From Akkermansia sp. (GTDB lineage Bacteria > Verrucomicrobiota > Verrucomicrobiia > Verrucomicrobiales > Akkermansiaceae): a stretch of DNA of 46,765 nucleotides. The position numbers and the translations under genes are program-made. Below the pieces are notes generated by a model. The model saw nothing but the letters and a program-made list of their open reading frames with translations. It searched no databases and was not told the origin of the DNA. Every line of letters begins with the position of its first letter. Positions within the stretch are counted from its first letter, which is position 1. Shown one piece after another: positions 10,334 through 18,187 of this stretch. The stretch covers positions 1-46,765 of the forward strand of contig JAKSOU010000018.1 in NCBI GenBank assembly GCA_024405435.1, written 5' to 3'.

Positions 10334-10793
10334 TCCGTTCCTCCTTCCGCCTGAACCAGAAGCGGATGAAGCCGGGGCGCTCCGCGCCTTCGGCGTCGAA
10401 TCCGGCGCCCAGCGACCTGAGCCAGGCAAGTGACGTAGCGTTCGTCACATATGCCAGATTAGTAGCCCCCCGTGGGAATTTTTCCAGCATCGAAGGAAGA
10501 AGCCTTCGGACGTGGACGCCGAACGAGATTCCGTGCGCGTCCAGGGCGTCCGTCGCCAGCATCCAGATGCTTCCGAAGCCGTTCCCGGCGTCCCCGACGC
10601 CGAAGATGGCGAAGGGAATGCCGTCGTCGTCGCATGCCGTCCGGCACCAGACGCTCCCGCGGAAAGACATCTCGCATGCCGCCACGGGGTCCAGCCCGGG
10701 CGCGAACGCATGCATCTCCTCGATGTCGGAAGCGCGGAGGCGCCGCCCGATGTAGGCGGCGTCCTCCGCGGTGGACCATCTCGTGGCCGTCAT
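10167..10793 (-). CDS. gp13-like internal virion protein, GNAT-like fold
   Basis: A 208-residue frame whose first 150 or so residues fit the T7 gp13 family (acetyltransferase-like, no known activity). The segment NLAYVTNATSLAWLRSLGAGF corresponds to the late N-x-x-x-x-x-L-x-x-x-G-A motif of GNAT folds and of T7 gp13. ATG at 10793 overlaps the nozzle stop as ATGA. Oddly, the frame does not stop after FWFRRKEERN, where the family normally ends. It runs 167 bases into the gp14-like gene out of frame, adding about 55 Arg/His-rich residues. Either a real long overlap or a lost stop/frameshift. Confidence 0.65.
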   Translation of the reverse strand: MTATRWSTAEDAAYIGRRLRASDIEEMHAFAPGLDPVAACEMSFRGSVWCRTACDDDGIPFAIFGVGDAGNGFGSIWMLATDALDAHGISFGVHVRRLLPSMLEKFPRGATNLAYVTNATSLAWLRSLGAGFDAEGAERPGFIRFWFRRKEERNVQHDGRKDSADGGPGRRCGAEHRGVHHDHQEQAEDRQKERPARRRGRGGHRADG

Positions 10794-12997
10794 GCCTGCC
10801 TCAGGTCGGGGTCGCCCAGGTCGATTTCCTGCGCCACCCCCAGGAACATCTCGGCCATGGGGACGGACGAGACGATGGTTCCGGCAGCCTCCACGTCGTA
10901 GGAGTGCGTGACGTGCGCCCATGAGATGCGGCGCTCCACCTTCCGCGTCGGACGCTCCGGGGACGCATGGCGCCCATCCCCCTCGCTGATGGCTGGCTCC
11001 CCGGCCCCGATGTGGTCAAGTGCCAGCTTCTTCAGCGTCTTGGGTCTTAGCCCGACATCCCCGTAGGACACGGCGTCCAGCATGGACACGCTCATGACGA
11101 CGGGGTTCCCGCACAGGATGGTCTCCGTCGTCGCGTCCGCCTCGACGGGGACGCCGCACACCTCCTGCTTCGTCATGGTGGCGCTGGTGGCGTCGAAGGG
11201 CTTCCACAGCTTCAGCTTCGTGGCGTTCGCCGCGGACATGCCCGTGACGGTGCGCTCCCCGTCCAGATACCGGGACGGGAGCGTGGCGTCCATGACGCAG
11301 ATGTTCCCGCCGAGGTCCGCCCAGACGGCGCTTCCGTCGGCGCATGCGATGGACCTCGCCTTCCATGGGAGCTCATGCCTTGTCCAGGCCACCAGGTCCG
11401 CTTCCGGCCTGTAGGACATGGACAGCAGGACGCCATCCTCCCGGACCATCCAGATCACGGGGTCCGGCGTGGACGAGTAGCACCAGTCCACGATGCGGTG
11501 CCCGTCCAGGAGGTGGCGGCTGTACTGCCCAAGCTCCCTTGTCGCCCACTGCATGGAGTTCTGGTCCTGCCGGACCTCGAAGACCTCGTTCCCGCTGGAG
11601 CCGACGAAGACCACGGTGTTCCGCAGCTGGATGGGCTGGAGCCGGGACGCCCCGACGCCGGAATAGCACACTGCCTGGGCGTCGGACGGGGACATCGCCG
11701 CTCCCTGGGAGCCGCACGCCCACAGGTTCTTGTTAGTCATGACTAACAGACGACCGTTCATTGGCACCATGGAGACGATGTGCTCCCGCTCCGTGGATGC
11801 CAGCGTCAGGGACATGCCGTCCGACGCAAGCGGCTCCAGATACGGGTTCTTCACGAACTCGTAGGGCTGCCCCGTCCTGGAGGCCATGAGCTTTCCGGGA
11901 GCCCCGATGTCCCCGCCGGTGAACTGCCTCTGCTGGAAGTAGCACAGGGCGTCGGGCGCATAGGGAGAGCCGGGCTCCACGGGCGCCGGGGGCTGGTGCG
12001 AGATGTCCGGCGTCCCGCAGTCGTCCACGACCACAAAGAACTGTCCGTCCCCGCCTCCGGTCACGAACTCTCCGGGGACCAGGGGCGAATGCGTCAGGTA
12101 GGCGGGGCATGGCTCGGTCACGCGGGCCTCCCCCACCAGGGCGAAGACTCCGTTCCGCCCGCGATAGACGCGCATTCCCACGATGTCGTCGTGGCCTTCC
12201 GGCTTCTGGACGCACACCTGAAGCTTCATCCAGTCGATGTAGGCGGGGAGCGATTCGTACTTCATCACGATGTCGGAGTCCGCCTCGAACTCGCCCCTGA
12301 AGGCCTGGCGGTGGATGAAGGTGACCTTGATTTCCCAGGGCAGATACGGGTGGTCCGCGTCCTGCTTCGGGTACTGCTCCCCGAAGTTCTGGAGGGCGTA
12401 GTACTGCTCCTTGTGGCACTTCCAGGAGTCCGCCCCGATGCTGAACTCGAAGTCGCTGTCCGTGACGCGGAACAGCACCCTGACATCCGTCGTGAATCCG
12501 CCCGTCGATGGGTCCGTGAAGGAGTCGAAGGCGATGCCGGGGCGGTTCGCCACCGTGATCTGCTGCGTCGCGGAGATGGTCATGTCCATCTGCCGGGAGC
12601 CGCCGCCGAAGACCATGTGCACCACGTCGCCGCACTGGACGAACTGGCACCGCTCCATCTCCTCGTAGGTGATGGCGCGTGGAAGCTGGACGATGGCGGG
12701 GTCCAGCGTCCCGTTTCCGAACACGCACACCGCCGTCCGGTACAGGGCGCATATGCTGTCGCCGAAGGCGGAGCCGATGCGGAAGAGGCGATAGTCCCCG
12801 CGGGGAGTCAGCGCCCCGGGGGGATACAGGCCGGACGCCCGGCGGAAGCCGGTGCGCTTCCTGAGGGAGCCCGTCTGCGTCACGACGCAGTTCACGGCGT
12901 CCTTGACGCCGGTGGAATACCTCCTGTGGTCCTTCCGCCCCCAGAAGCTGGGGCTGAGGACGCCGGAGGAGAAGCTGTATTGGGTTCTTGCCGGCAT
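10790..12997 (-). CDS. Tail nozzle / tail tube protein B-like
   Basis: A 735-residue protein in the T7 gp12 slot. The N-terminus (SFSSGVLSPSFWGRKDHRRY followed by a Gly/Arg segment) matches the opening seen in many podovirus nozzle proteins: S-x-G-x-L-S-P, then G-R-x-D and Y. The rest is beta-rich with many aromatic and Asp/Gly turns, as expected for a beta-propeller nozzle. Start at 12997 is preceded by GGAGGAAGAC. The gene lies 10 bases after the adaptor stop and overlaps the gp13-like start by four bases (ATGA). Confidence 0.75.
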   Translation of the reverse strand: MPARTQYSFSSGVLSPSFWGRKDHRRYSTGVKDAVNCVVTQTGSLRKRTGFRRASGLYPPGALTPRGDYRLFRIGSAFGDSICALYRTAVCVFGNGTLDPAIVQLPRAITYEEMERCQFVQCGDVVHMVFGGGSRQMDMTISATQQITVANRPGIAFDSFTDPSTGGFTTDVRVLFRVTDSDFEFSIGADSWKCHKEQYYALQNFGEQYPKQDADHPYLPWEIKVTFIHRQAFRGEFEADSDIVMKYESLPAYIDWMKLQVCVQKPEGHDDIVGMRVYRGRNGVFALVGEARVTEPCPAYLTHSPLVPGEFVTGGGDGQFFVVVDDCGTPDISHQPPAPVEPGSPYAPDALCYFQQRQFTGGDIGAPGKLMASRTGQPYEFVKNPYLEPLASDGMSLTLASTEREHIVSMVPMNGRLLVMTNKNLWACGSQGAAMSPSDAQAVCYSGVGASRLQPIQLRNTVVFVGSSGNEVFEVRQDQNSMQWATRELGQYSRHLLDGHRIVDWCYSSTPDPVIWMVREDGVLLSMSYRPEADLVAWTRHELPWKARSIACADGSAVWADLGGNICVMDATLPSRYLDGERTVTGMSAANATKLKLWKPFDATSATMTKQEVCGVPVEADATTETILCGNPVVMSVSMLDAVSYGDVGLRPKTLKKLALDHIGAGEPAISEGDGRHASPERPTRKVERRISWAHVTHSYDVEAAGTIVSSVPMAEMFLGVAQEIDLGDPDLRQA

Positions 12998-13007
12998 GTC
13001 TTCCTCC

Positions 13008-15509
13008 CTACTGCCTGCCATGGATGAGTGCGTACTTGGAGGGCGCGGGCAGGTCGGTGCGCCGTCCGTTGGCGTCCCACGCGGATGCCCTCTGGAGCTC
13101 CAGCTCCGCCATGCGGAAGATGGCGGTCGCCACGTCCGGCTTCACCGTCAGGGGCATGCAGAGCTCCGCCGCCACCTGCCATGCCAGGGCGTTCAGGACG
13201 GGTTCGGGCCACTCGTCCAGCGCCGCGGAGCGGTAGTACCTGATGGAGGGGTTCTCCACGTCGCAGAAGATGCGCCCGCGGGTGACCTCGAATGGATGTT
13301 CCATCTCGATGCGCCCGTTCCGCTCGCCGTTCCAGATGCCCTCCACGAAGCAGCAGTCCGCCGGGAGCCGCGCGCAGAAAGCCCAGCGCCCGCCCTCCAG
13401 GATGACGTTCTTCCTGGTGGGGAGCCTGACGTCCGTGACGGCGAAGCCCCAGGGGTGGCTCGCAAGGATGTTGCGCATGCACTGGTCAAGCACCGTCAGG
13501 GCCGTGTTCGCCTCGGTGGAGTCCTCCTCCATGGAGGAGATGCGCCTGCTGATGCCGCACCTTGCAAGGGCGAGGTTCACGACGCGGACGGTGACGTCCT
13601 CGACGGGGGACAGGCGGATGGGCACGGCGCGGGAGATGGCCTCCAGGATTGCCCGGCGGGCGTCCTGGAGAAGCTCCACGTTGTCCACCATGTCCTTCAG
13701 GTTCTGGGCGCACAGAAGCCGCGCCGCGTCCACGAGGGACGGGTCGAAGACGTAGCCCTTCTCGCAGGAGACGGGGCTGGACAGCCCGCCGATTCCCCAT
13801 GCCGCCACGTCGGCGTTCTCGCCCATGCTTCCGCGGAGCGTCTCGTCGGTCACGGCATCGGTGCACAGCTTCAGGTAGGCGCACTGCGTCTCCGCCTTGG
13901 GCATGGCGCCGTAGCGGGCCACGATGGAGTCCATGAACAGGTTATAGACCAGGGACTGCGACGCGGAGATTCCGCCGCTCCAGAGGGAGATGTTCCGCCG
14001 GGCGTTCTCGATGATGGAGGCCACGCGCTCCGGCGTGATTGTGTCCTGCTGGGCGATGATGGATTCCACCGCCTTTGCCAGGTGTCCGAAGCTGGTCTTG
14101 ACGGGGTAGGACGCGCTGAGGTTGGCCATCAGGATGAGCCGGGAGCGGATGTAGGCCAGGACGGACATATGCCTGGTCTCCGGGTCAACGCGCACGCCTT
14201 CGACGTCCGGATAGACGCGGTTCGCGAAGACGCTCTCGCGGTCCACGACGCGCTTCCGGTCGTCCCTGATGTAGGCGACATCCTTTTCCTTTCTGCCGTC
14301 CCAGATTCCGGAAGACGCCACGGCAAGCACCTTGCCCAGGGCGCCGTCCTCGTAGGAGTAGGCCCTGGACATCTGGATCTCCTCGGAAGCGTCGGGGTCC
14401 TCCGGGTGGAGCAGGGTGCACACCCTGGAGGCCAGCGTCCCGTCCGGGTTGCGCGCATATGCGACGCGGCAGGTCTCCTCGCCTTCTGGCCATCTGGAGG
14501 CCCCGGGCCCGTTCACGACGACGGACGTCAGGGGATTGGTCGCGCGCCCGCTGTAGGTCCTCTTCGTCGTCGATACGGGCTCTCCGCCTTCGCCCTCGAC
14601 GTACCTGTGCCTGTATAGGATGCAGGACGGCGTGTCCCCGAACACGGTCTCCCGGTTGGTTCCGTATCCGCGGTCATAGACGCAGCTATACAGGGAGCGC
14701 TGGATCGTGCCGAAGACGGTCTTCGTCCTGAGAGGGCGGGTCTCCGCGTCGTACATGTCGGCCCGGACTGAGTTCAGCGTCGCCTCGCAGTCATGCTGCG
14801 CCGAGGACGGGATTCTCCCTCCCATGATGGTCCGGCGAACGTTCTGGTCGTATGGCCTGACGGACAGGGGGAAGGTCACGAACGTGCTCCCCGTCCCGAA
14901 CCCCCCGCCGGTCCGTTTCCAGACGGTCCTTCCCGTGGCTCGGTGCCAGTCCATGCGGTCGTTGTAGTAGTAGAGCCGGGAGGTCTGGACGGTCCTCGCG
15001 CTGTCGAGCACATATGCGGACCTGAGCCTCCAGGCCATGACGAAGCCGTGTCCGGATTTCTTCCAGGCCCGGTCGTACCTGCGGCAGTGGTAGTTTCCGT
15101 CCCCGTCGCGCCTGTAGATGCCCTTCATGACGGGCTGGGACGGCTTCCCCGGGTCGGTCTCCAGGTAGTAGAGCGTGATGTGCCTTCCGCCGACGTTCTT
15201 CTCCGTGGTCCGGTCCCAGACGGCATCCCTCCAGGCGACGCGCGTCCGGGCCATGGCGGTTCCGCCCATGGCGCTGGTCCACGTCCAGCCCTCGGGCGCC
15301 GGATACTGGTCGTCGGGGATGGGGAAGGCCCTGTATTCGCGCCCTCCGTCGGGATGGCGCGCCGTGAAGCGCATGGAGGTCCGCCTGAAGGACGCGCCTA
15401 TCTGCGTCCGGCTGTCGTCGTCCATGTATCCGCCCGCGAAGGGGGAGACGACGAGATCCGTTTCCAGCGCGCTTCCGCTGGATTCCTTGAATTTCCGGGG
15501 AGTTCTCAT
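13008..15509 (-). CDS. Tail adaptor (gp11-like) with large N-terminal extension
   Basis: An 833-residue protein. Only the last 200 or so residues look like the usual adaptor (tail tubular protein A): VRVVNLALARCGISR, an acidic turn, then ANTALTVLDQCMRNILASHPWGFA, the typical HPW motif. T7 gp11 is about 200 residues in all, so here about 630 residues are added in front. The extension has an aromatic, beta-rich first part (to about residue 400) and a helical part (about 480-620) with a region reading SVLAYIRSRLILMANLSASY. Start at 15509 has GGAGGCAGGA upstream; the region just ahead is a terminator. The extra part could be an additional tail or fibre-docking domain; no enzymatic motif was recognised. 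Confidence 0.75.
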   Translation of the reverse strand: MRTPRKFKESSGSALETDLVVSPFAGGYMDDDSRTQIGASFRRTSMRFTARHPDGGREYRAFPIPDDQYPAPEGWTWTSAMGGTAMARTRVAWRDAVWDRTTEKNVGGRHITLYYLETDPGKPSQPVMKGIYRRDGDGNYHCRRYDRAWKKSGHGFVMAWRLRSAYVLDSARTVQTSRLYYYNDRMDWHRATGRTVWKRTGGGFGTGSTFVTFPLSVRPYDQNVRRTIMGGRIPSSAQHDCEATLNSVRADMYDAETRPLRTKTVFGTIQRSLYSCVYDRGYGTNRETVFGDTPSCILYRHRYVEGEGGEPVSTTKRTYSGRATNPLTSVVVNGPGASRWPEGEETCRVAYARNPDGTLASRVCTLLHPEDPDASEEIQMSRAYSYEDGALGKVLAVASSGIWDGRKEKDVAYIRDDRKRVVDRESVFANRVYPDVEGVRVDPETRHMSVLAYIRSRLILMANLSASYPVKTSFGHLAKAVESIIAQQDTITPERVASIIENARRNISLWSGGISASQSLVYNLFMDSIVARYGAMPKAETQCAYLKLCTDAVTDETLRGSMGENADVAAWGIGGLSSPVSCEKGYVFDPSLVDAARLLCAQNLKDMVDNVELLQDARRAILEAISRAVPIRLSPVEDVTVRVVNLALARCGISRRISSMEEDSTEANTALTVLDQCMRNILASHPWGFAVTDVRLPTRKNVILEGGRWAFCARLPADCCFVEGIWNGERNGRIEMEHPFEVTRGRIFCDVENPSIRYYRSAALDEWPEPVLNALAWQVAAELCMPLTVKPDVATAIFRMAELELQRASAWDANGRRTDLPAPSKYALIHGRQ

Positions 15510-15519
15510 TCCTGCCTCC

Positions 15520-15557
15520 AAAAAAAAAGGCCCCGCCCGTTCGTGGCGGGCGGAGCC
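15520..15557 (-). terminator. Rho-independent terminator between capsid and tail genes
   Basis: On the minus strand an 11-bp G+C stem (GGCTCCGCCCG / CGGGCGGGGCC, one G-U pair) with a seven-base loop is followed by nine T. It separates the capsid group from the tail adaptor, the same place as the T-phi terminator of T7, and so probably reduces tail and ejection gene transcription relative to capsid genes. Confidence 0.9.
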
Positions 15558-15564
15558 TGGTGCT

Positions 15565-15825
15565 TCAGTATGGCTGGCGCGTCCTGGAGGAGCCGCCCTT
15601 GGGCCTCCTGCGCTTGCGCTGGGGGTCTTCGGGCTTCGGTTCCTCCGGAGCTTCAGCCACCGGGACGGCGACGGGGACGGAAACGCCAAGCTCCTCAAGC
15701 GCCCTCCTGGCCTCCTCGTCGAGCGGAACGCATGTCCGCGTTAGGAAGTTCCTGTCGGTCGTCTCGGTATCCGCCGGGGCGAAGAGCCTGCCGGAAAGCA
15801 CCGGCCTGGTCGTCCTGAACCTCAT
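15565..15825 (-). CDS. Small basic protein of the head region, unknown
   Basis: An 86-residue protein with a Pro/Glu-rich middle and a basic end (QRKRRRPKGGSSRTRQPY). ATG at 15825 is preceded by GAGAGGAG. It lies between the capsid cement-like gene and a strong terminator, so it should be expressed at capsid-gene level. The basic tail could contact DNA or the capsid; nothing in the sequence shows which. No family recognised. Confidence 0.7.
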   Translation of the reverse strand: MRFRTTRPVLSGRLFAPADTETTDRNFLTRTCVPLDEEARRALEELGVSVPVAVPVAEAPEEPKPEDPQRKRRRPKGGSSRTRQPY

Positions 15826-15836
15826 CGCCGCTCCTC

Positions 15837-16289
15837 TCAGTCGATGTCGGCGCCGCTGTTGTGGGGCGTCTCCAGGACCACCATGACCTTGACGGTCTTG
15901 GCGGTGGTCTGGGCGTTGGCGACGGATGCGCTGATGTAGCGCACCTGCTTGCCGACGAGCTCGGACACATGCACCTTGTAGGCCAGCGCGGTGCTGGAGC
16001 TGGACCCGGCGAACTCCTTCAGGAGCGTGGGGCTGGAGATGGCGCCGCCGTTGAGCTGGGAGCCGTAGTAGAGGGACACCTTGCTGTTGGCGTGCTTGAG
16101 GGGGCTGTCCAGCTGGACCACGATGGAGGGGGAGCCCTCCAGGGGGAGCAGGTGGTGGGAGTCCAGGGTCTGGTCGGGGGCAGCGCCGGGAATCAGGTCG
16201 ATGACGTTGCCGCCGGTGCTGACGGCGGTTCCGGCGGAGCTTGCCGCGGTCGCGTTGATGATGTCGCTGCAGTCGTAGTCGGTAATCAT
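15837..16289 (-). CDS. Capsid cement-like protein (Bbp16 type)
   Basis: A 150-residue, Ser/Ala/Val-rich beta protein directly after the major capsid gene. The pattern of an N-terminal TAAS..GTAVS..NVIDL block followed by a beta strand PSIVVQLDSPL and YYGSQLNGG resembles the small cement/decoration proteins of BPP-1-like podoviruses. It probably binds the outer capsid surface. Assignment rests on position and general pattern rather than on strong identity. Confidence 0.6.
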   Translation of the reverse strand: MITDYDCSDIINATAASSAGTAVSTGGNVIDLIPGAAPDQTLDSHHLLPLEGSPSIVVQLDSPLKHANSKVSLYYGSQLNGGAISSPTLLKEFAGSSSSTALAYKVHVSELVGKQVRYISASVANAQTTAKTVKVMVVLETPHNSGADID

Positions 16290-16308
16290 GTTCTTTGTCC
16301 TTTCCAGG

Positions 16309-17334
16309 CTAGATGCCCGCGTCCTCGAGGGTGTCCAGGTAGTCCAGGGCCTTGATGGGGTTGCCCCTGAACGTGGTGACGGGGCGTCCGTCCCACTCGG
16401 CGTAGGAAATCATCAGGCGGGGCTGGGTGCGGGCCAGCAGTTCGAGGGCGGTAAGCATGCCCTTGGAGCAGTAGATGACGCGCTGGCCGTCGTTGCAGGG
16501 CTTCATCTGGTTGATGGCCCTGATCATGAGGCCCACGATGTCCTCGACACCGCTGGGGCGCGCGGCCTCGTCGCTCTCGATGCCTTCAAGTGCGGCGCGG
16601 TCGATGTTGCGGATGGCATGGACGTGGCGGGGGTCCTTCACGGTCAGGCCCATGCTCCACTCGAAGGTGCTCACGTCGGCGTAGAAGGCGTTGCCGTCGC
16701 GGTCCAGGACCTTCTCGTTCTCATGGTTTTCCTTCTGGAGGCCGCCGGGGGTGCCCATGGGATACAGGCCGTGGCAGTAGCGCTTGCCCCAGTCCACGAT
16801 GAGGATGTTCTCATAGACGTGGCTTGCCTGCCTGGTGGCGGCCTTGGTGATGCTTCCGCCGAAGAGGCTGTCGTTGACGTCGCTGAGGCGGGGCAGGAAG
16901 CCGGTGAAGGCGCTGGGCTCGGTCAGCTCGGAACCGTTGATGACGGTCTCCGCCATCTTCTGGGACATGCTTTCCAGGAAGGTCTGGTCCTCGTCCCACC
17001 TGAAGGCCGCGTATGCGGCGGGGTTCATGCTCAGGCCCTTGTGCCTGCGGTCAACCTCGGAGCGGCCTTCCAGGAGGCCGATGGTATCGACGCGGCTGGT
17101 GACGTCGCTGCGCCCGGTGGGGGTGCCCTTGTTCAGGCTTCCCCACTGGACCTGGGGCAGGCCGGTGCGGAAGGTGACGCGGTTACCTCTGGGAGCGTTG
17201 CTCTCGAAGAAGGGGATGTCGTCAAGGATGGGGTTGCTCTTCTGGAGGACCTCGCAGATCTCGGTATAGACGCCGTTGCTGTCCAGGCGCTTGGCCGCAT
17301 CCACGAGGGTGTAGCGATTGCCGATGATGCTCAT
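16309..17334 (-). CDS. Major capsid protein (HK97 fold, BPP-1 type)
   Basis: A 341-residue protein. The N-terminal part NPILDDIPFFESNAPRGNRVTFRTGLP..QWGSLNKG is characteristic of major capsid proteins of BPP-1-like podoviruses, as are the following SEVD and the segment with DEDQTFLESMSQKMAETVINGS. It forms the icosahedral shell. The ATG at 17334 has GAGGTGAAC upstream. It sits between the scaffold gene and the cement-like gene, the standard order. Confidence 0.9.
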   Translation of the reverse strand: MSIIGNRYTLVDAAKRLDSNGVYTEICEVLQKSNPILDDIPFFESNAPRGNRVTFRTGLPQVQWGSLNKGTPTGRSDVTSRVDTIGLLEGRSEVDRRHKGLSMNPAAYAAFRWDEDQTFLESMSQKMAETVINGSELTEPSAFTGFLPRLSDVNDSLFGGSITKAATRQASHVYENILIVDWGKRYCHGLYPMGTPGGLQKENHENEKVLDRDGNAFYADVSTFEWSMGLTVKDPRHVHAIRNIDRAALEGIESDEAARPSGVEDIVGLMIRAINQMKPCNDGQRVIYCSKGMLTALELLARTQPRLMISYAEWDGRPVTTFRGNPIKALDYLDTLEDAGI

Positions 17335-17381
17335 TGTTCACCTCGTTGGTCTGTTCGCGCCGCGGGGAATCCGCGACGGCA

Positions 17382-17939
17382 CTACTTCTGGGGGCCGTAC
17401 ATGCGTTCCAGGAACGCCTGTTCGGGGGAGACGGAGCCGATGTCGCCGCTCCTGTCCTCCTGTAGGCCCAGTCCGATGCGGGCGAAGGCCCGCAGAACCG
17501 CAGGATTCCTCTCCAGTCCGTGCTCCTTCAGGACGGCGCCCAGGCTCCCGTCGGGCGAGCAGTGCTTCACGGCCCTGTTCGCCGCCTCGACGGTGGCATC
17601 CAGGCGGACGCCTCCGAACTCCTCGTCCGAAGCCATCTCCGCCTTCCACGCCTTCGCCTGGTCCTCCGCCTTCACGGCGGCGCGCTGGCGGTTCTCCCGG
17701 TCAACCTCCACGATGCGGTCGAAGAAGCCGTCCAGGAACTGCTGGTGACTCACCTTCCCGTCGTAGAGGTCCTGGAAGGCCTGCCGCGTCCTGTCGTCCA
17801 GGGCGACGCCTTCGCGGAACTTCAGCGGCTCATGCGTGACGCTTGCCACCGCGTCGATTCCGGGTGCGGGCTCCTGTGCCTGCACCTGTGCGTCCTGTGT
17901 CTGTGCCTGTGCGTCCTGGTTCCCCTGTTCCACGTCCAT
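17382..17939 (-). CDS. Scaffolding protein
   Basis: A 185-residue acidic helical protein: a Gln/Ala-rich N-terminus with repeated DAQAQ units, a central coiled segment (VDRENRQRAAVKAEDQAKAW), and an end carrying FARIGLGLQED as in podovirus scaffolds. The ATG at 17939 overlaps the previous stop as TGATG and has GGAGGAGAAG upstream; a GTG three bases earlier is possible. It should template capsid assembly and then leave the shell. Confidence 0.8.
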   Translation of the reverse strand: MDVEQGNQDAQAQTQDAQVQAQEPAPGIDAVASVTHEPLKFREGVALDDRTRQAFQDLYDGKVSHQQFLDGFFDRIVEVDRENRQRAAVKAEDQAKAWKAEMASDEEFGGVRLDATVEAANRAVKHCSPDGSLGAVLKEHGLERNPAVLRAFARIGLGLQEDRSGDIGSVSPEQAFLERMYGPQK

Positions 17940-18187
17940 CACTTCTCCTCCATGGCCTGCGCGAGAAGGTCGTTCAGCCTCTCGCGCTCCATCTGCACGA
18001 ACCCCGCAGGGTCCGCCCTCCTCAGAAGGTCCTCGACGTCCACCTTCACGTCGTGCATGACGCCGTATCGCTGGTAGTCCGGATACAGGCGCTCGGGTGC
18101 GATGACCTCGATGACGGCGCGCATCGCATCGCGCCCTTCGCGCGTCTTCAGGACGGATTGTATAGCATCATATGCCGTATTGTCCAT
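17939..18187 (-). CDS. Small protein between portal and scaffold, unknown
   Basis: An 82-residue charged helical protein starting MDNTAYDAIQSVLKTREGRD. It is coupled at both ends by TGATG overlaps (one shared base) to portal and scaffold, so it is very likely translated with them. Its position suggests a role in portal assembly or head morphogenesis. No family recognised. Confidence 0.75.
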   Translation of the reverse strand: MDNTAYDAIQSVLKTREGRDAMRAVIEVIAPERLYPDYQRYGVMHDVKVDVEDLLRRADPAGFVQMERERLNDLLAQAMEEK

